Source: an uncultured Desulfobulbaceae bacterium (GTDB taxonomy: Bacteria; Desulfobacterota; Desulfobulbia; Desulfobulbales; Desulfobulbaceae). From it: DNA of 32,864 nucleotides. Below the pieces are notes generated by a model that saw nothing but the letters and a program-made list of their open reading frames with translations, had not been told where the DNA came from and made no database searches. Within the stretch, counting starts at the first letter, position 1; every line of letters starts with the position of its first letter. This document shows, in pieces, positions 9,182 to 16,688 of this stretch. Where the stretch lies: NCBI GenBank assembly GCA_947259225.1, contig CAMYLK010000028.1, positions 1 through 32,864 on the forward strand. The letters run 5' to 3'. A program made the translations under genes and the position numbers.

Positions 9182-9622
9182 ATGCTCAGTCTGAATAATC
9201 TTTCACCGTCTGAAGGTTCACGCCGCAAGAAAAAACGTGTTGGCCGAGGACCGGGAAGCGGTCGAGGAAAAACCGCAACCCGCGGTCACAAGGGTGCACG
9301 CTCCAGGTCGGGCTACAAAAACAAACCAGGCTATGAGGGAGGCCAGATGCCGTTGCATCGTCGCCTGCCCAAGCGCGGTTTTACAAATATCTTTAAAAAA
9401 GAATTTGTTATCGTCTCCCTTGACGCTTTGAATAAGTTTGAAAACGGGGTAACAGTTGACCGGACTGCTCTTCTTGAGGCAGGTGTAATCCAGGAAAAGG
9501 ATGGATTGATTAAAGTGCTGGCCAACGGTGAAATCACAAGCTCTGTGACTGTTGATGTGGACAAGGTCAGCAGCGGAGCACGTGCCAAGATAGAAGCTGC
9601 TGGCGGATCCGTAAAGGACTGA
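9182..9622 (+). CDS. rplO: 50S ribosomal protein L15
   Basis: The 146-residue product begins [20 protein letters not shown] and has the Gly/Arg-rich tail [20 protein letters not shown] with [17 protein letters not shown], which define L15. L15 is a late assembly protein of the 50S core. The strong ribosome site GGAGGAG lies inside the end of rpmD. The spacing of four bases to secY suggests coupled translation. Confidence 0.98.
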   Translation: MLSLNNLSPSEGSRRKKKRVGRGPGSGRGKTATRGHKGARSRSGYKNKPGYEGGQMPLHRRLPKRGFTNIFKKEFVIVSLDALNKFENGVTVDRTALLEAGVIQEKDGLIKVLANGEITSSVTVDVDKVSSGARAKIEAAGGSVKD

Positions 9623-9626
9623 TTAT

Positions 9627-10931
9627 ATGAGCGGCCTTTCCAGCGCAGCAAATATCCCCGAACTCCGGAAAAGGATTATATTCACCCTCCTGATGTTGAT
9701 GGTATACAGGATGGGTGTCCAGATACCGACGCCTGGAATAAACGGTGAAGCTTTGGCGGCATTTTTTGCTAAAAATGCCGGTACCCTTTTCGGCATGTTC
9801 AACATGTTTTCCGGTGGTGCTCTTGAAAACTTTTCCATCTTCGCACTGGGCATCATGCCCTATATCAGTGCTTCAATTATCATCCAGCTCCTGACTGTAG
9901 TTATCCCGCAACTGGAAGCTTTGTCCAAGGAAGGGGAATCAGGACGGCGCAAAATTACCCAGTATACCCGCTACGGCACGGTTGCTCTGAGTTTGATCCA
10001 GGGCATGTTTATTGCGACGGGTCTGGAAGGGATGGCTGGTCCCAGCGGTGAGGCTATTGTGCTTGTGCCCGGCCTCCAGTTCAAGCTGATGACAGTTATT
10101 ACCCTGACCTCAGGCACGGCATTTATTATGTGGCTTGGAGAACAGATGACAGAACGAGGTATCGGTAATGGTATCTCACTCATCATTTTTGCAGGTATTG
10201 TCGCTCGGATGCCCGCTGCCATAGCCAACACAGCACAATTGGTCAAGGCCGGTGAACTGCCAATTGTATTTATCCCTGTTCTGGTAGCTATGATGTTCGG
10301 TGTTGTCGGTTTTATTATTTTTGTTGAGACTGCCCAGCGCCGCATACCAATCCAATATGCCAAAAGGGTTGTGGGAAGAAAGGTTTATGGGGGACAGTCC
10401 AGTCATCTGCCTTTGAAAATCAATATATCCGGTGTAATACCTCCGATTTTTGCATCATCAATTATGATGTTTCCTGCAACTATAGGAAGTTTTATCCAGA
10501 TTGACTGGGTACAACGTGTATCTGCAGCTCTCTCTCCCGGTACGATCTACTATTACACTCTGTTTGTTGGATTTATTGTCTTTTTCTGCTTTTTCTACAC
10601 GGCAGTAACCTTCAAGCCTGACGATGTTGCTGAAAACCTGAAGAAAAACGGCGGGTTCGTCCCTGGCATTCGACCAGGCAAGAAGACCTCCGAATTTATA
10701 GACAAGGTGTTGACCAGGCTGACAGTCGTAGGCGCTATTTACCTGAGCGTCGTCTGTGTCATGCCGACATTGCTTATAAACAAATTTAATGTGCCTTTTT
10801 ATTTTGGTGGAACTGCCCTGCTCATTGTGGTTGGTGTGTCGATTGATACGATCTCACAGATTGAATCTCACCTCGTTATGCGCAACTACGAAGGTTTTCT
10901 GAAGGCGGGCCGAATTAAAGGGCGACGATAG
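9627..10931 (+). CDS. secY: Preprotein translocase subunit SecY
   Basis: The 434-residue product (443 in E. coli) is the central channel of the Sec translocon in the inner membrane. About ten hydrophobic segments can be read. Visible motifs are VQIPTPGIN near residues 31-39, [20 protein letters not shown] (about 72-91), and the cytosolic loop [20 protein letters not shown] followed by [20 protein letters not shown]. It lies four bases after rplO. In most bacteria adk comes next, but here map follows directly. SecY would export, among others, the cytochrome encoded at 16689. Confidence 0.98.
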   Translation: MSGLSSAANIPELRKRIIFTLLMLMVYRMGVQIPTPGINGEALAAFFAKNAGTLFGMFNMFSGGALENFSIFALGIMPYISASIIIQLLTVVIPQLEALSKEGESGRRKITQYTRYGTVALSLIQGMFIATGLEGMAGPSGEAIVLVPGLQFKLMTVITLTSGTAFIMWLGEQMTERGIGNGISLIIFAGIVARMPAAIANTAQLVKAGELPIVFIPVLVAMMFGVVGFIIFVETAQRRIPIQYAKRVVGRKVYGGQSSHLPLKINISGVIPPIFASSIMMFPATIGSFIQIDWVQRVSAALSPGTIYYYTLFVGFIVFFCFFYTAVTFKPDDVAENLKKNGGFVPGIRPGKKTSEFIDKVLTRLTVVGAIYLSVVCVMPTLLINKFNVPFYFGGTALLIVVGVSIDTISQIESHLVMRNYEGFLKAGRIKGRR

Positions 10932-10942
10932 CAGAAAGCACT

Positions 10943-11746
10943 GTGGCGGATCAGGAAAAAGTAATAACCGTCAAATCGCCCGAAGAAATTCAGCTGATGT
11001 TCGAGGCGAACCAGATAGTTGCAGGAGTGTTAGAACTGCTCCGTACACGTATTCGACCCGGACTGACAACTCTTAAGCTTGATGGATGGGCGGAAGAGTA
11101 TTGCCGCGACCATAAAGGTGTCCCGGCCTTCAAGGGGTATCGTGGTTTTCCGGGCAGCCTCTGTGTTTCAATTAATGAACAGGTGGTGCACGGCATACCT
11201 TCCAAAAAAGTAGTCCTTTGCGAAGGTGATATTATCAGCATTGATTTCGGCGTCAAGCTTAACGGTTTTTTTGGTGATGCAGCTGTCACTCTACCAGTGG
11301 GCAAAGTATCTCCAAAAAATGAAACATTGATGCGGGTAACCAGAGAATCCCTGGGACATGCGATTGATAAGGTCAGAGTAGGTAACCGCGTTTCAGATAT
11401 TTCACGCGCTGTACAAACCCATGTAGAAAAACATGGGTTTTCTGTTGTCAGACAGTTTGTAGGACATGGAATCGGTACTGACCTCCATGAGAGCCCGGAA
11501 ATCCCGAACTATGTTCAGAAAAGCAAATCATCCCCCAGGATCCTTGAGGGGATGGTACTGGCAATTGAACCGATGGTTAATGCCGGAACATATAAGGTAA
11601 AAGTGCTGAAGGATAACTGGACTGTTGTAACAGCGGATCGGAAACCATCAGCCCATTTTGAGCATTCAGTCGCTGCGACAAGTAATGGTCCAGTGGTATT
11701 GAGCGTCTTGGCTGACAGAGAGAATGAAGTGTTTTTGCATTCTTAG
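10943..11746 (+). CDS. map: Methionine aminopeptidase, type I (GTG start)
   Basis: The 267-residue protein removes the initiator methionine from nascent proteins. The five metal ligands of the pita-bread fold are present: Asp101 and Asp112 in SIDFGVKLNGFFGDAAVT, His175 in FVGHGIG, Glu209 in AIEPM and Glu240 in HFEHS. The substrate-site histidine is His83 in VVHGIP. No N-terminal zinc or SH3 extension is present, so it is type Ia-like. The GTG start at 10943 is 12 bases after secY; the ribosome site GCAGAAAG is weak. An adk gene is missing from this position. Confidence 0.96.
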   Translation: MADQEKVITVKSPEEIQLMFEANQIVAGVLELLRTRIRPGLTTLKLDGWAEEYCRDHKGVPAFKGYRGFPGSLCVSINEQVVHGIPSKKVVLCEGDIISIDFGVKLNGFFGDAAVTLPVGKVSPKNETLMRVTRESLGHAIDKVRVGNRVSDISRAVQTHVEKHGFSVVRQFVGHGIGTDLHESPEIPNYVQKSKSSPRILEGMVLAIEPMVNAGTYKVKVLKDNWTVVTADRKPSAHFEHSVAATSNGPVVLSVLADRENEVFLHS

Positions 11747-11766
11747 CCTGTTTGAGTAAAAAGAGG

Positions 11767-11795
11767 TTGAAAAAAAAGAAAATATTCGATATAAA
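11767..11795 (+). promoter_or_regulatory. Candidate sigma70 promoter upstream of infA
   Basis: TTGAAA (11767-11772) and TATAAA (11790-11795) are separated by exactly 17 bases, each one mismatch from consensus. They sit in an AT-rich 90-base gap between map and infA, the widest gap in the cluster. Transcription would start about 45 bases upstream of the infA ATG. This would give infA, rpmJ and the alpha cluster a supply independent of the S10/spc transcript. Confidence 0.6.
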
Positions 11796-11836
11796 TTAAT
11801 TTTTTGTGCTGATCGTTTTTTTCAAGGAAGGAGAGT

Positions 11837-12067
11837 ATGGCAAAAGAAGAGGCCATTGAAGTAGAAGGAACCATTGTTGAGCCGCTGCCGAACGCTATGT
11901 TCCGTGTGGAACTTGATAACGGACACAAGGTGCTTGCACATATTTCCGGAAAAATGCGGATGCATTACATTAAGATCCTGCCGGGAGACAGAGTTACAGT
12001 TGAATTGTCCCCCTATGACCTGACCAGGGGCAGGGTAACCTTCCGGTCCAAGGGCGGGAAAAAATAG
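11837..12067 (+). CDS. infA: Translation initiation factor IF-1
   Basis: The 76-residue product (72 in E. coli) is a single S1-like OB fold: [20 protein letters not shown], then [20 protein letters not shown] and [22 protein letters not shown]-1 binds the 30S A site during initiation. A strong AAGGAAGGAG ribosome site precedes the ATG. A candidate sigma70 promoter lies about 40 bases upstream, so infA probably has its own expression in addition to read-through from map. Confidence 0.98.
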   Translation: MAKEEAIEVEGTIVEPLPNAMFRVELDNGHKVLAHISGKMRMHYIKILPGDRVTVELSPYDLTRGRVTFRSKGGKK

Positions 12068-12104
12068 GAAATAACCTGGATAGTAACGATCAGGAGGTCT
12101 GACG

Positions 12105-12218
12105 ATGAAAGTACGGTCATCAGTAAAAAAAATGTGCAGTGACTGCAAGGTACACAAGCGGAATGGAGTTGTTCGTGTATCCTGCAAGAACAAGAAACAT
12201 AAGCAGCGCCAGGGTTAA
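12105..12218 (+). CDS. rpmJ: 50S ribosomal protein L36, zinc-binding type
   Basis: This 37-residue frame reads [20 protein letters not shown] and then [17 protein letters not shown]. Cys11, Cys14, Cys27 and His32 form the CCCH zinc site of the C+ form of L36. It lies between infA and rpsM, the standard position, behind a strong CAGGAGGTCTGACG ribosome site. L36 is the smallest 50S protein and contacts 23S rRNA near L6. Zinc-free paralogues, where they exist, are usually controlled by Zur elsewhere in the genome. Confidence 0.96.
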   Translation: MKVRSSVKKMCSDCKVHKRNGVVRVSCKNKKHKQRQG

Positions 12219-12256
12219 TCTGGACGCCGTTCAGTTATTGTATAAGGAGTAGGATC

Positions 12257-12625
12257 TTGGCACGAATAGCAGGTGTAGATTTACCAAAAAATAAACATAT
12301 GGACAGGGCTCTTACCTATATTTTCGGTATAGGGCTTACCTCAGCACGTGAAATTCTTGATAAGGCAGATTTGCCTTACCAGATGAATAGTGATGATTTG
12401 AGTGCTGATGAAGTCACCAAGATCAGAAAGGTTATTGAAAGTGACTATATAGTCGAAGGTGACAGGCGCCGTGAAGTTTCTATGGATATAAAGCGCCTGA
12501 CTGATCTCGGTTGTTACAGAGGTCGACGTCATCGTTTGGGTTTACCTTGCAGAGGACAGAGGACCAAAACAAATGCCAGGACTAAAAAAGGTCCACGACG
12601 CGGGCCGGCGGTTAAGAAAAAATAA
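12257..12625 (+). CDS. rpsM: 30S ribosomal protein S13 (TTG start)
   Basis: The 122-residue product begins [20 protein letters not shown], has the helix-hairpin-helix-like [17 protein letters not shown], and ends with [20 protein letters not shown] plus the basic tail [18 protein letters not shown]13 contacts P-site tRNA and forms the head bridge to the 50S. The TTG start at 12257 follows AAGGAGTAGG; no other start gives the conserved N-terminus. It is the first gene of the alpha cluster. Confidence 0.97.
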   Translation: MARIAGVDLPKNKHMDRALTYIFGIGLTSAREILDKADLPYQMNSDDLSADEVTKIRKVIESDYIVEGDRRREVSMDIKRLTDLGCYRGRRHRLGLPCRGQRTKTNARTKKGPRRGPAVKKK

Positions 12626-12689
12626 GGTTTAATCTACTCATTTTGCAGGAAAAACTTGCAGAACCTGTTTAGCATATTACGGAGCAGAC

Positions 12690-13088
12690 ATGGCAAAACC
12701 AAAGAAGAGCGCAGGTAAGTCAAAGCGCAGGGAAAAGAAGAACATTCCCGAGGGGATTGTTTTTATTTATTCAACTTTTAATAATACAATTATTTCCATT
12801 TCCGATCGTCAGGGTAATGTAATATCCTGGTCCAGCGCTGGAGTAATTGGATTTAAAGGTTCACGCAAGTCAACTCCTTTTGCAGCACAGAACGCTCTGA
12901 CTGATGCAGTTGAAAAGGCTAAAGAAAACGGCATCAGAAAAGTTGAGGTCAGGGTAAAAGGGCCTGGGCCGGGCCGTGAAGCTGCACTTCGGGCACTGAC
13001 CACTGTTGACCTAGAGGTAAGCCGAATCTCTGATGTCACCCCTGTGCCGCACAATGGCTGCAAGCCGCCGAAGCGTAGAAGAGTGTAA
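12690..13088 (+). CDS. rpsK: 30S ribosomal protein S11
   Basis: The 132-residue product has a lysine-rich N-terminal tail followed by [40 protein letters not shown] and the C-terminal [20 protein letters not shown], a clear S11. S11 lies on the 30S platform near the mRNA exit. The ribosome site is CGGAG. In the 78-base gap to rpsD, ACTGC (13116-13120) can pair with GCAGT (13140-13144); this is weak but sits where S4 autoregulation might act. Confidence 0.98.
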   Translation: MAKPKKSAGKSKRREKKNIPEGIVFIYSTFNNTIISISDRQGNVISWSSAGVIGFKGSRKSTPFAAQNALTDAVEKAKENGIRKVEVRVKGPGPGREAALRALTTVDLEVSRISDVTPVPHNGCKPPKRRRV

Positions 13089-13166
13089 GTAGTTTTATTT
13101 TGATACATAGAAAATACTGCCCTGAAAATGGGATAAAGAGCAGTCGAGCAGTTACGGAGGAATACG

Positions 13167-13796
13167 TTGGCTAGATATACAGGAGCTTCCTGCAGATTGT
13201 GCAGGCGAGAAAATCTGAAGATGTTTTTAAAGGGTGATCGGTGCTATTCCGATAAATGCGCTTTTGAACGCCGCTCTTACGGACCGGGACAGCATGGACA
13301 AAACAGGTTCAGGAAAATGTCCGACTATGCTATTCAGCTTCGTGAAAAGCAGAAAGTCAAATACATGTACGGTATGCTTGAAGGACAGTTCCGCAACTTT
13401 TTCTACAAGGCTGACATGGCTAAAGGCGTCACGGGTGAACACCTGCTTGTAATGATTGAGCGCCGTCTTGACAATACCCTTTATCGACTGGGTTTTGCCA
13501 GTTCGAGAGACCAGGCGCGCCAATTGCTCAGACACAATCATTTTCTGGTGAATAACCGTAAGGTCAATATCCCATCATTCCAGGTAAATGTGGGTGATGT
13601 TATTACTCTGAAGGAAAAAAGCCGGAAAAACGATCTGATTACCGACAATATGGAAGGAGTGGCCAGGCGTGGTGTACCAAGCTGGCTGGAACTGGATAGT
13701 TCGAACTTTCAGGGTACTGTCAAGGCACTTCCCAACAGAGAAGAAATAACAATGCCAATTCAGGAACAACTCATTGTCGAGCTGTACTCCAAGTAA
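13167..13796 (+). CDS. rpsD: 30S ribosomal protein S4, zinc-binding type (TTG start)
   Basis: The 209-residue product begins [20 protein letters not shown] and includes [20 protein letters not shown]: four cysteines (about 9, 12, 26, 31) that form the zinc site of the C+ class of S4. The S4 RNA-binding domain [20 protein letters not shown] and [20 protein letters not shown] follows. S4 is a primary assembly protein and, in E. coli, the translational repressor of the alpha operon. The TTG start at 13167 has an excellent GGAGG seven bases or so upstream. Confidence 0.97.
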   Translation: MARYTGASCRLCRRENLKMFLKGDRCYSDKCAFERRSYGPGQHGQNRFRKMSDYAIQLREKQKVKYMYGMLEGQFRNFFYKADMAKGVTGEHLLVMIERRLDNTLYRLGFASSRDQARQLLRHNHFLVNNRKVNIPSFQVNVGDVITLKEKSRKNDLITDNMEGVARRGVPSWLELDSSNFQGTVKALPNREEITMPIQEQLIVELYSK

Positions 13797-13820
13797 AACT
13801 CAATTGATCAGGTATTGCGC

Positions 13821-14864
13821 ATGTTAGAGGAAATTCGGGAAGAAATCCCATTTTACAAAAACTGGCACGATCTTATTCAACCCGACCGGATTGAGGTAAG
13901 CAAGGAGACGCATACCGACAAATACGGTAAGTTTGTTTGCCAGCCTTTTGAACGTGGATTTGCCACAACTATAGGTAATTCCTTACGTCGGATACTTTTG
14001 TCATCCATTCGAGGCGCTGCCATAACATCGATCAAGGTGGATAATGCCTTGCACGAATTCACCTCCATAGACGGCATCCACGAGGATCTTTCTGAAATTA
14101 TACTTAATTTCAAGCAGGTCAGGCTGAAGTTGAATGATGGTGAAACCCGCACAGTTGTCATCGAAAAGAAAGGTCCAGGTATCGTTACTGCCGGAGATAT
14201 CAATGGAGCCCCTTTTGTGGATGTTATGAATCCCGAACTGCCAATCTGTACGATCACGGATAAATCAACTTTCCGTGCAGAGCTTGAGGTGCAGTGGGGA
14301 AAGGGTTACAGACCGGCAGAGATGAACAAGCGGGAAGATCAGCCGATCGGAGTAATACCGATTGATTCAGCATTTTCACCTATTAAAAGAATACAGTATG
14401 TCGTCAGCCAGGCTCGAGTAGGCCAGCAGACTGATTACGACCGGTTGACCCTGGAGATTGAGACAGATGGCAGCGTCACCCCTGAGAATGCCCTGGCATT
14501 TTCGGCCAAGATTCTTAAGGAACAGATGACCATCTTCATTAATTTTGACGAAGAGTCTGCAGAACCAGATATTGTTGAGAGTGATGAGTCTGATAAGGAC
14601 AAGTATCCACCTTTCCTTGATAAGGACGTTGAGGATCTTGAACTTTCAGTACGCTCTGCCAACTGCCTGAAAAATGCCAAGATAAGATATATTGGCCAGT
14701 TGGTCCAGAAAACTGACGCTGAAATGCTGAAGACAAAAAATTTCGGGCGCAAATCACTCAATGAGATCAGGGCATTACTTGCGGAACATGACCTTAACCT
14801 TGGTATGAATATCGAGGGATGGGTTCCTCCTGATGAACGTGCAGCCGAAGGTAAAGACAATTAA
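13821..14864 (+). CDS. rpoA: DNA-directed RNA polymerase subunit alpha
   Basis: I chose ATG 13821 (347 residues, starting [20 protein letters not shown]) because CAGGT lies eight bases before it; an in-frame TTG at 13815 would leave only two bases. The N-terminal dimerisation domain shows [20 protein letters not shown], and the C-terminal domain (about residues 265-325) shows [20 protein letters not shown] and [15 protein letters not shown], which bind UP-element DNA and activators. An acidic linker ([20 protein letters not shown]) joins them. It is co-cistronic with rpsD and rplQ as in most bacteria. Confidence 0.97.
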   Translation: MLEEIREEIPFYKNWHDLIQPDRIEVSKETHTDKYGKFVCQPFERGFATTIGNSLRRILLSSIRGAAITSIKVDNALHEFTSIDGIHEDLSEIILNFKQVRLKLNDGETRTVVIEKKGPGIVTAGDINGAPFVDVMNPELPICTITDKSTFRAELEVQWGKGYRPAEMNKREDQPIGVIPIDSAFSPIKRIQYVVSQARVGQQTDYDRLTLEIETDGSVTPENALAFSAKILKEQMTIFINFDEESAEPDIVESDESDKDKYPPFLDKDVEDLELSVRSANCLKNAKIRYIGQLVQKTDAEMLKTKNFGRKSLNEIRALLAEHDLNLGMNIEGWVPPDERAAEGKDN

Positions 14865-14934
14865 TTCACACAGTATGATCCTTTTGTGATTTTGATATAG
14901 ACATCTTCTGTGACTGGATAATAAGGAAAGAATC

Positions 14935-15330
14935 ATGAGACATAGAAAAGCCGGCCGTAAACTTGGCCGTACATCAGCGCACCGTAAGGCCATGTTGCGC
15001 AACATGGTTACTTCCCTGCTTGAGCATGAACGAATTGTGACAACTGTACCCAAGGCCAAAGAGGCTCGCAGGGTTGCCGATAAAATGATCACTCTTGCCA
15101 AACGTGGAGATTTACATGCCAGGCGTCAGGCTTATGCATACATCAGGAGCAAGGATGTAGTCGCCAAGCTTTTCGAGGAGATACAGACCCAGTATGCTGA
15201 CCGTCAGGGTGGTTATACCCGTATTATCAGAACAGGAACCCGTCATGGTGATGCCGCACACATGGCTATACTGGAACTTGTTGGATACGAAGAAGCCGCT
15301 GATGAGACTGAAGGGGCTGACGAGGAATAA
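14935..15330 (+). CDS. rplQ: 50S ribosomal protein L17
   Basis: The 131-residue product begins [20 protein letters not shown] and continues [20 protein letters not shown], the universal L17 N-terminus; [20 protein letters not shown] follows. The C-terminal tail is acidic (about the last 14 residues), a lineage-specific extra. L17 sits at the tunnel exit. It is the last gene of the alpha cluster and is followed by a strong intrinsic terminator. Confidence 0.98.
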   Translation: MRHRKAGRKLGRTSAHRKAMLRNMVTSLLEHERIVTTVPKAKEARRVADKMITLAKRGDLHARRQAYAYIRSKDVVAKLFEEIQTQYADRQGGYTRIIRTGTRHGDAAHMAILELVGYEEAADETEGADEE

Positions 15331-15336
15331 ATCGAC

Positions 15337-15366
15337 TTGAACGTTACAATGCATGATTGATATAAA
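15337..15366 (+). promoter_or_regulatory. Candidate promoter overlapping the rplQ terminator
   Basis: TTGAAC (15337-15342) and TATAAA (15361-15366) are spaced by 18 bases. The -10 element runs into the left arm of the rplQ terminator (from 15364). A transcript starting about 15373 would lack the outer part of that arm and so could escape termination and express the YkgJ-family gene. This is inferred from sequence pattern only. Confidence 0.4.
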
Positions 15367-15397
15367 GCTGGTATGACTACGTCATATCAGCTTTTTT
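15364..15397 (+). terminator. Intrinsic terminator after rplQ
   Basis: AAAGCTGGTATGAC (15364-15377) pairs with GTCATATCAGCTTT (15381-15394) over 14 base pairs, with one G-U pair and a three-base TAC loop. The right arm runs into a T-rich tract CTTTTTTGTTT. This is the clearest terminator in the window and marks the 3' end of the ribosomal protein cluster. The next start codon lies only 7-19 bases beyond it. Confidence 0.88.
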
Positions 15398-15415
15398 GTT
15401 TAAATGGATGCAAGT

Positions 15416-16192
15416 ATGTCTGAAAATCCTGCCGCAACAGTTCACCTCCCTGATGACCGTTCAAAAGTCGGAAGCGGTCCTTTTCAGTTTCGTTGCCATC
15501 AGGGCGTCAGTTGTTTTACAACCTGCTGTCAGAAACTGGACATGTACCTTTATCCGTTTGATATAATACGCCTGAAAAATGCCCTTGGTCTACATTCTGC
15601 GGATTTTATTCGCAGGCATGCTAGAATTGCCCAGGGAAGCCATCCCTATTTCCCGGCAATGATGTTGAACATGATGAATGATGAAGCTGCAAAATGCCCT
15701 TTTCTGTGCCAAGAGGGATGTAGCGTCTATCAGGACAGACCATCCGCGTGCAGAACCTATCCCCTTGAACGGGCTGTAGAAAAATCGGTAACGCATAACC
15801 GCCTGGTTGAACACTATTTCATGACGCAGCACCCCTATTGCAAGGGCCATGATGAAACGAACACCTATACAATACGCCAATGGTTAAGGGACCAGGGGCT
15901 TCATGACTATAACCTGATGAATGATCTCTGGGCTGAAGTGGAGGCATTTTTTGCTGCCAACCCATGGCAGGGTGAAGGAAAAGCAGGTCCGCGTCAGCAG
16001 CTTGCTTTTATGGCTTGCTATAATATAGATGATTTTCGTTCCTATACCCAGCAGCACAATCTGCTCAGGAGATTCCGGCTGGACAAGGACCGGCGTCGCC
16101 GAATTGAACGTGATGATTCGGAACTGCTTAAGTTTGGGTTTGACTGGCTGCAGTTTGTTCTGGGTAGCCGTCCCACCCTCCAGCCACGCTGA
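15416..16192 (+). CDS. YkgJ family cysteine cluster protein
   Basis: The protein (258 residues from ATG 15416; 262 from ATG 15404) belongs to the CxxCxxCC/YkgJ family (UPF0153), putative metal or Fe-S binding proteins of unknown reaction. Residue numbers are for the longer form: Cys31, Cys37 and Cys41-Cys42 in FRCHQGVSCFTTCCQ, then Cys98, Cys102, Cys106 and Cys116 in KCPFLCQEGCSVYQDRPSAC followed by RTYPLE. Cys146 may also contribute. I prefer 15416 because GGATG lies five bases upstream; 15404 has no ribosome site. No signal peptide or membrane segment is seen. It is alone between the alpha-cluster terminator and a 9-bp inverted repeat, so the context gives no partner. Confidence 0.85.
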   Translation: MSENPAATVHLPDDRSKVGSGPFQFRCHQGVSCFTTCCQKLDMYLYPFDIIRLKNALGLHSADFIRRHARIAQGSHPYFPAMMLNMMNDEAAKCPFLCQEGCSVYQDRPSACRTYPLERAVEKSVTHNRLVEHYFMTQHPYCKGHDETNTYTIRQWLRDQGLHDYNLMNDLWAEVEAFFAANPWQGEGKAGPRQQLAFMACYNIDDFRSYTQQHNLLRRFRLDKDRRRRIERDDSELLKFGFDWLQFVLGSRPTLQPR

Positions 16193-16230
16193 TTGATTTT
16201 ACCTGGTTCCTGGTGCTGCTATAAAATCAA
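16193..16230. repeat. 9-bp inverted repeat after the YkgJ-family gene
   Basis: TTGATTTTA (16193-16201) is an exact inverted match of TAAAATCAA (16222-16230), with a 20-base loop, beginning at the base after the stop codon. It lacks a T-run, so a simple terminator role is uncertain; it could stabilise the 3' end or work as a weak bidirectional terminator. Confidence 0.5.
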
Positions 16231-16461
16231 GCAGGGAAATTAACCCGTCCTGTCCCATTATCCAGTTTTTGCTTTGTATGTTATGGTCGCAGACAATCTC
16301 AAAGTTTAACAATTCATGCACAAAAAGACCTTCCAACTGGTAATAATGTCTAAAAGAAGGGTAAAATACTGATTATATATTCTGACCTATAGCCTGCCTG
16401 CTTTCCTGTCAGGCAACATATGAATAACCTCCCTGAAAATTAACTCCCGTCGCAACCAGCC

Positions 16462-16489
16462 TTGACGTATCCTATATGCTTGTTATTTA
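16462..16489 (+). promoter_or_regulatory. Candidate distal promoter of the cytochrome gene
   Basis: TTGACG (16462-16467) is followed after 16 bases by TATTTA (16484-16489), which has an extended -10 TG at 16481-16482. The -35 is strong and the -10 is weak. It would give a leader of about 190 bases. Confidence is limited because the region is AT-rich. Confidence 0.35.
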
Positions 16490-16518
16490 GATTAAATGGA
16501 ACGTTATTTTCATAATTC

Positions 16519-16551
16519 TTGACTTGAGAAGTTACAGAGTTGTAATATAAA
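16519..16551 (+). promoter_or_regulatory. Candidate proximal promoter of the cytochrome gene
   Basis: Two overlapping readings are possible: TTGACT (16519-16524) with TAATAT (16543-16548) at 18 bases, or TTGAGA (16524-16529) with TATAAA (16546-16551) at 16 bases. Both place the start about 130 bases before the ATG at 16689. This is the better of the two promoter candidates in the gap. Confidence 0.45.
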
Positions 16552-16688
16552 GAAATGCTAATCATCTTTTAACTGAAGGGGTGTTTTTTTTACAAGGTGA
16601 TAACCTGTTTTTGCTCTCTCTAAGCTATTACTTTCTTTAACCTTTTCAGTATGTATGAGAGCGGAACAGTCCTGAGCGGGGGGGAACA

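Larger units (their letters stand above)
16193..16688. other. 496-base intergenic region before the cytochrome gene
   Basis: I see no gene here. The stretch is AT-rich. It opens with an inverted repeat (16193-16230), has a short TGCCTG/CAGGCA repeat at 16395-16415, and holds two candidate promoters for the cytochrome gene (16462-16489 and 16519-16551). The predicted 5' leader of about 130-200 bases has no riboswitch I can recognise; I looked for the cyclic di-GMP (GEMM) pattern often found before cytochrome genes in related bacteria and did not find it. Confidence 0.6.

Noticed and set aside
16202..16220. Possible sigma54 (-24/-12) element in the gap before the cytochrome gene
   Set aside because: The GG to GC spacing is 8 bases rather than 10, and the TGGCAC and TTGCA blocks are not present.
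16520..16688. Cyclic di-GMP riboswitch before the cytochrome gene
   Set aside because: I looked for the conserved GEMM sequence blocks and could not find them; the leader shows only weak pairing.
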